Below are positions 6,896 to 9,312 of a stretch of 9,312 nucleotides of DNA, piece by piece. Source of the DNA: an uncultured Collinsella sp. (GTDB lineage: Bacteria > Actinomycetota > Coriobacteriia > Coriobacteriales > Coriobacteriaceae); assembly GCA_900543605.1 (NCBI GenBank), contig UQSK01000058.1, positions 1 through 9,312 on the forward strand, given 5' to 3'. Within the stretch, counting starts at the first letter, position 1, and every line of letters begins with the position of its first letter. The notes beneath the pieces were generated by a model. It worked only from the letters and a program-made list of their open reading frames with translations. It ran no database searches and was not told the DNA's origin. The translations under genes were made by a program, and so were the position numbers.

Positions 6896-6970
6896 TTCTA
6901 AGTTGCGGTGGAATAGGGATTGATTGGCGGCTAATAAGCCAAAAACAGTCCCTATTCCACCGCAACTGAT
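6896..6970. repeat. 75-nt palindromic repeat, copy 2 (REP/MITE-like)
   Basis: Same element as 3197-3271 (67 of 75 identical). Arms agttgcggtggaataggga (6901-6919) and tccctattccaccgcaact (6949-6967) pair perfectly here, whereas copy 1 has mismatches. Copy 1 has diverged mainly in the loop and at single stem positions. It lies 10 bp before the 3' end of the minus-strand degV-like gene. Confidence 0.85.
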
Positions 6971-6980
6971 GTGGGCGTCC

Positions 6981-7841
6981 CTAGTGAGTTGGCTGGTAGC
7001 GGGGGCAGTAGCTGATGGCGATGGCGTCGACGCCTACGTGGGTGGCGATGGTGCAGCCGATGGGGCCGGTGCCGGCGTCTACGTAATCCTGGCCCGCGAG
7101 TGCCTCGTTGACAAGCTCCTGCTCCTCGGCGGCGCCGGTCGTGAGCACACGCACGCTTGAGCCCGGATGCTCGGCCAAAAATGCGAGGCAATCTGCCATG
7201 GTGCTGGCGACGATGCGCTTGGCGCCGCGACCCTTTTTGATCGCCTTGATCTCGCCCGACTGCCACTCCGGCGAAACGGCCAAGCGAATGTTGAGCATCT
7301 GCGTGAGTTGGCCGGCGAGCTTGGGCGCGCGGCCGTTCTTAACGAGGTTCTCGAGCGTGCGGGGAATCAGCAGCAGGTGGGCGTCGGGCAAGGTCGCGCG
7401 GATCTGCGCCTCGGTCTCATTCAGGCTGCGGCCGTCCTCGCGCATGGCCAACGCGTACTCCACCAGCAGGCCCTCGGCGCCCGAGCCGGTGCGTGAGTCG
7501 ATGCAGCGCACGTCGAGCTCGTGCGTTTCGGCCGTCAGACTGGCGTTGGCATAGCAGGCGGACCACTCGCTGCACAGCGAGATAAAGATGGCGCTATCGT
7601 GGCCGTCGGCGTGCACGCGATCAAAGAGCGCCTTGAACTCGCCGGCGCTCGGCTGCGAGGTGTGCGGCAGCTGCTCGGAGCCGGCCATGCGGGCGACGTA
7701 TTCCTCGGCGGTAATCTGCACCTGGTCGAGCAGGTCCTCGCCCTCGATAATCACATGTAGCGGAATCACGTAAATGCCGAGCTCTTGGGCGCGGGCGGGG
7801 GAGATGTCCGACGTGGAGTCGGTTATGATGGCAAAAGACAT
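6981..7841 (-). CDS. DegV-family fatty-acid-binding protein (FakB-like)
   Basis: A 286-residue DegV protein. Family members bind a fatty acid and, as FakB, present it to the kinase FakA to make acyl-phosphate for phospholipid synthesis. Visible signatures are the N-terminal FAIITDSTSDIS (3-13), the headgroup-contact motif TSQPS (61-65), IDSRTGSGAEG (114-123), the NLVKNGR segment (165-171) and the C-terminal IATHVGVDAIAI with His268. The more usual GPG after this histidine is GVD here, a mild deviation. The start at 7841 is chosen because GAAAGGTG lies about 6 nt upstream on the minus strand. An in-frame start at 7898 would add 19 arginine-rich residues and overlap the predicted -10 box. No FakA-like kinase gene is in the window. 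It is convergent with the LOG remnant and divergent from the HAD gene. Confidence 0.92.
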   Translation of the reverse strand: MSFAIITDSTSDISPARAQELGIYVIPLHVIIEGEDLLDQVQITAEEYVARMAGSEQLPHTSQPSAGEFKALFDRVHADGHDSAIFISLCSEWSACYANASLTAETHELDVRCIDSRTGSGAEGLLVEYALAMREDGRSLNETEAQIRATLPDAHLLLIPRTLENLVKNGRAPKLAGQLTQMLNIRLAVSPEWQSGEIKAIKKGRGAKRIVASTMADCLAFLAEHPGSSVRVLTTGAAEEQELVNEALAGQDYVDAGTGPIGCTIATHVGVDAIAISYCPRYQPTH

Positions 7842-7897
7842 AATTGCACCTTTCGTTGGGGCGCCTGCGCGCCGCCTTCTGAGAGCAAAGTGCGACA

Positions 7898-7949
7898 AGT
7901 ATAGTGGAGTTGCTCTACATTGCTAGGTTAAATTGTTGAATAGTCAACA
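7898..7949. promoter_or_regulatory. Divergent promoter region of degV-like and HAD genes
   Basis: On the minus strand TATACT (+ strand 7898-7903) is a good -10 for the degV-like gene, giving a leader of about 50 nt. The -35 is poor. A small inverted repeat, tgttga (7934-7939) and tcaaca (7944-7949), may be an operator shared with the divergent HAD gene. No clear promoter for the plus-strand gene is recognised. Confidence 0.4.
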
Positions 7950-7997
7950 GTTTGAAGTGTCGGTGTGGAAATCATCAACTGGGGAAGAGGAATGCCG

Positions 7998-8660
7998 ATG
8001 GAGGCGTTGGAGATATGCAGGCGGCCGGTTGTGCTGTTCGATTTTGACGGCACGGTGGCCGATACGGGCCGGGCGGTGATGACCTCGACGCGCAAGACGT
8101 TGGCCGCGCGCGGGTTTTCGGAGGCGCAGATGGGTGATTTGCGTCGTATGATCGGGCCTCCGCTGTGGAAGAGCTTCCACGACTTTTACGGCTTCTCGCG
8201 CGAGGAGTCGCTGGTGGTGGCCGACGAGTATCGTGCCTTTTTTGATGAGCTTGGACCGGAGGAGTATCCCGTGTTCGATGGGATCCCCGAGCTGCTCGAT
8301 GACCTTGTCGCGCAGGGGCATCGCTTGGCCGTGGCGACGTCACGCATGGAGGCAAAGTGCATTGACATGGTGGGCGAGCTGGGGCTTTCGCAGTTTGAGG
8401 CGGTGGTTGGCATGAATCCACCGCAGGGGCGCGAGACCAAGGCCGATTCGGTTCGCGACGCGTTGGCGGCCTTGGGTGCGGCCGCGGACGATGCCGTGAT
8501 GATCGGCGATCGCTTTAACGATGTGGAGGGCGCGCACGCAATGGGCGTACCGTGCATTGGTATCTATTCGGGCGCGGCGGCGCCGGGCGAGCACGAGGCG
8601 GCGGGTGCCGATGCAGTGGTGCACTCGGTGGCCGAGCTTGCTAAACTTTTCGCTATCTAA
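7998..8660 (+). CDS. HAD-superfamily phosphatase, phosphoglycolate phosphatase-like (subfamily IA)
   Basis: A 220-residue HAD hydrolase with all four motifs: FDFDGTV with nucleophile Asp15 and acid/base Asp17, VATS with Thr114/Ser115, Lys148 (ETKADSV), and GDRFNDVEGA with Asp171 and Asp175. The helical cap between residues about 20 and 90 is of the C1 (Gph/PgmB-like) type. Gph-like enzymes remove phosphate from small metabolites such as 2-phosphoglycolate; the substrate here is unknown. The start at 7998 is preferred because GAAGAGGA (7984-7991) sits 6 nt upstream. ATG at 7992 abuts that SD, and GTG at 7965 has none. The next gene begins 55 nt downstream in the same direction with its own strong SD, so the two may form an operon. 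Confidence 0.92.
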   Translation: MEALEICRRPVVLFDFDGTVADTGRAVMTSTRKTLAARGFSEAQMGDLRRMIGPPLWKSFHDFYGFSREESLVVADEYRAFFDELGPEEYPVFDGIPELLDDLVAQGHRLAVATSRMEAKCIDMVGELGLSQFEAVVGMNPPQGRETKADSVRDALAALGAAADDAVMIGDRFNDVEGAHAMGVPCIGIYSGAAAPGEHEAAGADAVVHSVAELAKLFAI

Positions 8661-8715
8661 TAGACGTAATGTGAGGGGCGGGCGTACCCGTCGCTCATTG
8701 GTGAGGAGGTTGTCC

Positions 8716-9269
8716 ATGAATCAGGTGGAGCAGAGCGTTATCGAGTATGTCGACGAGGTCTGGGAAGATGTCGTCGCCGATATCGAGCAGTTGGTGAGTT
8801 ATCCTTCCGTGGCAGTTTCTGCCGATGCGGAGCCCGGCGCGCCGTTTGGCCGTCCGGTTCGTGACGCGCTCGATTGCGCGCTCGGCATTGCGCAAAAGCT
8901 CGGCTATCAGACGAGCGACGACGAGGGCTTTGTGGGCATCGCCGATATCCCGGGTCGCGGCGACAAGCAGCTCGCGACCATCTGCCACGTGGACGTGGTG
9001 CCCGCCGGCCCCGGCTGGAACACCGACCCGTTTGCGATGGAGCGTCGCGAGGGCTGGCTGCTCGGCCGTGGCGTGATCGACGACAAGGGTCCGGCCGTGC
9101 TGTCGCTCTACGCCGGCGCCTACCTGCTCAAGCACGGCATTGTGCCGCGCTATACCTTCCGCGCACTGCTTGGCTGCGATGAGGAAGTGAGCATGTCCGA
9201 CGTTCACCATTATCTGGAGAACCACGCAGACCCCGACTTTCTGTTTACGCCCGATGCCGAGTTCCCGGT
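8716..9269 (+). CDS. M20-family dipeptidase (PepV-like), truncated by contig end
   Basis: The first 184-185 residues of an M20 metallopeptidase. The family motifs are intact: CHVDVVPAGPGW with metal ligand His91 and catalytic Asp93, GRGVIDDKGP with bridging Asp122, GCDEEVSM with the general-base Glu156/157, and FTPDAEFPV with metal ligand Asp180, typical of PepV-type dipeptidases. These cleave dipeptides with two zinc ions in the cytoplasm. Complete members have about 450-470 residues, so the lid domain and last metal ligands are missing. The ATG at 8716 follows GAGGAGGT (8703-8710). The apparent continuation to a TAG at 9309 is adapter sequence translated as CLLYTSPSPRDA, a known artefact, and is excluded. 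Confidence 0.93.
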
Positions 9270-9312
9270 CTGTCTCTTATACACATCTCCGAGCCCACGA
9301 GACGCGTAGTAA
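9270..9312 (+). other. Illumina Nextera adapter and index (artefact, not genomic)
   Basis: CTGTCTCTTATACACATCT (9270-9288) is the Nextera transposase mosaic end. CCGAGCCCACGAGAC (9289-9303) is the read-2 adapter that follows it. The next eight bases, GCGTAGTA (9304-9311), are in the i7 index position and match, from memory, index N719 of the Nextera XT v2 set. The 9312 base would be the first of the P7 arm. This is untrimmed adapter read-through at a contig end. Confidence 0.98.

Noticed and set aside
7842..7898. Upstream start of the degV-like gene at 7898
   Set aside because: It adds 19 basic residues not typical of the family, overlaps the predicted -10 box, and lacks the ribosome binding site found for 7841.

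Overview
The window looks like a contig end from a high-GC Gram-positive gut bacterium of the Coriobacteriia. Collinsella or a close relative is my best guess, based on protein style, GC-rich third positions and the palindromic intergenic repeats; this is inference, not a database match. Conserved housekeeping genes flank a lower-GC accessory segment of about 4.35 kb.

Left part (1-2463): a repeat-rich non-coding stretch (1-300) leads to the promoter of tgt, the queuosine-pathway tRNA-guanine transglycosylase. A terminator-like hairpin follows, then a LOG-family (TIGR00730) Rossmann protein. Middle (2464-6813): a DinJ/YafQ-type toxin-antitoxin pair, a 75-nt palindromic repeat, then on the minus strand a 984-residue protein that joins a zinc-finger/archaeo-eukaryotic primase module, a superfamily 2 helicase and a degenerate phospholipase D-like domain. 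This is the architecture assigned to TOTE-type conflict (defence) systems. Upstream of it lies an AT-rich gene-free stretch with a perfect 13-bp inverted repeat and a perfect 10-bp palindrome. The segment closes with a second, diverged copy of the last 130 bp of the LOG gene. The accessory genes therefore sit between two copies of one gene's 3' end, the layout expected for an island integrated at, or recombined into, the LOG 3' end. No integrase is visible.

Right part (6814-9269): two palindromic elements (one a second copy of the 75-nt repeat), a minus-strand DegV/FakB-like fatty-acid-binding protein, and divergently a HAD-family phosphatase followed by an M20 (PepV-like) dipeptidase. The dipeptidase is cut by the end of real sequence. 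Bases 9270-9312 are Illumina Nextera adapter plus index, not genome.

The flanking genes are ordinary metabolism (tRNA modification, lipid, phosphate and peptide handling). The middle is a likely anti-mobile-element or stress module, with the toxin-antitoxin pair either part of it or stabilising it. The LOG-tail duplication, the inverted repeats and the palindromic repeats mark this locus as a recombination hotspot.
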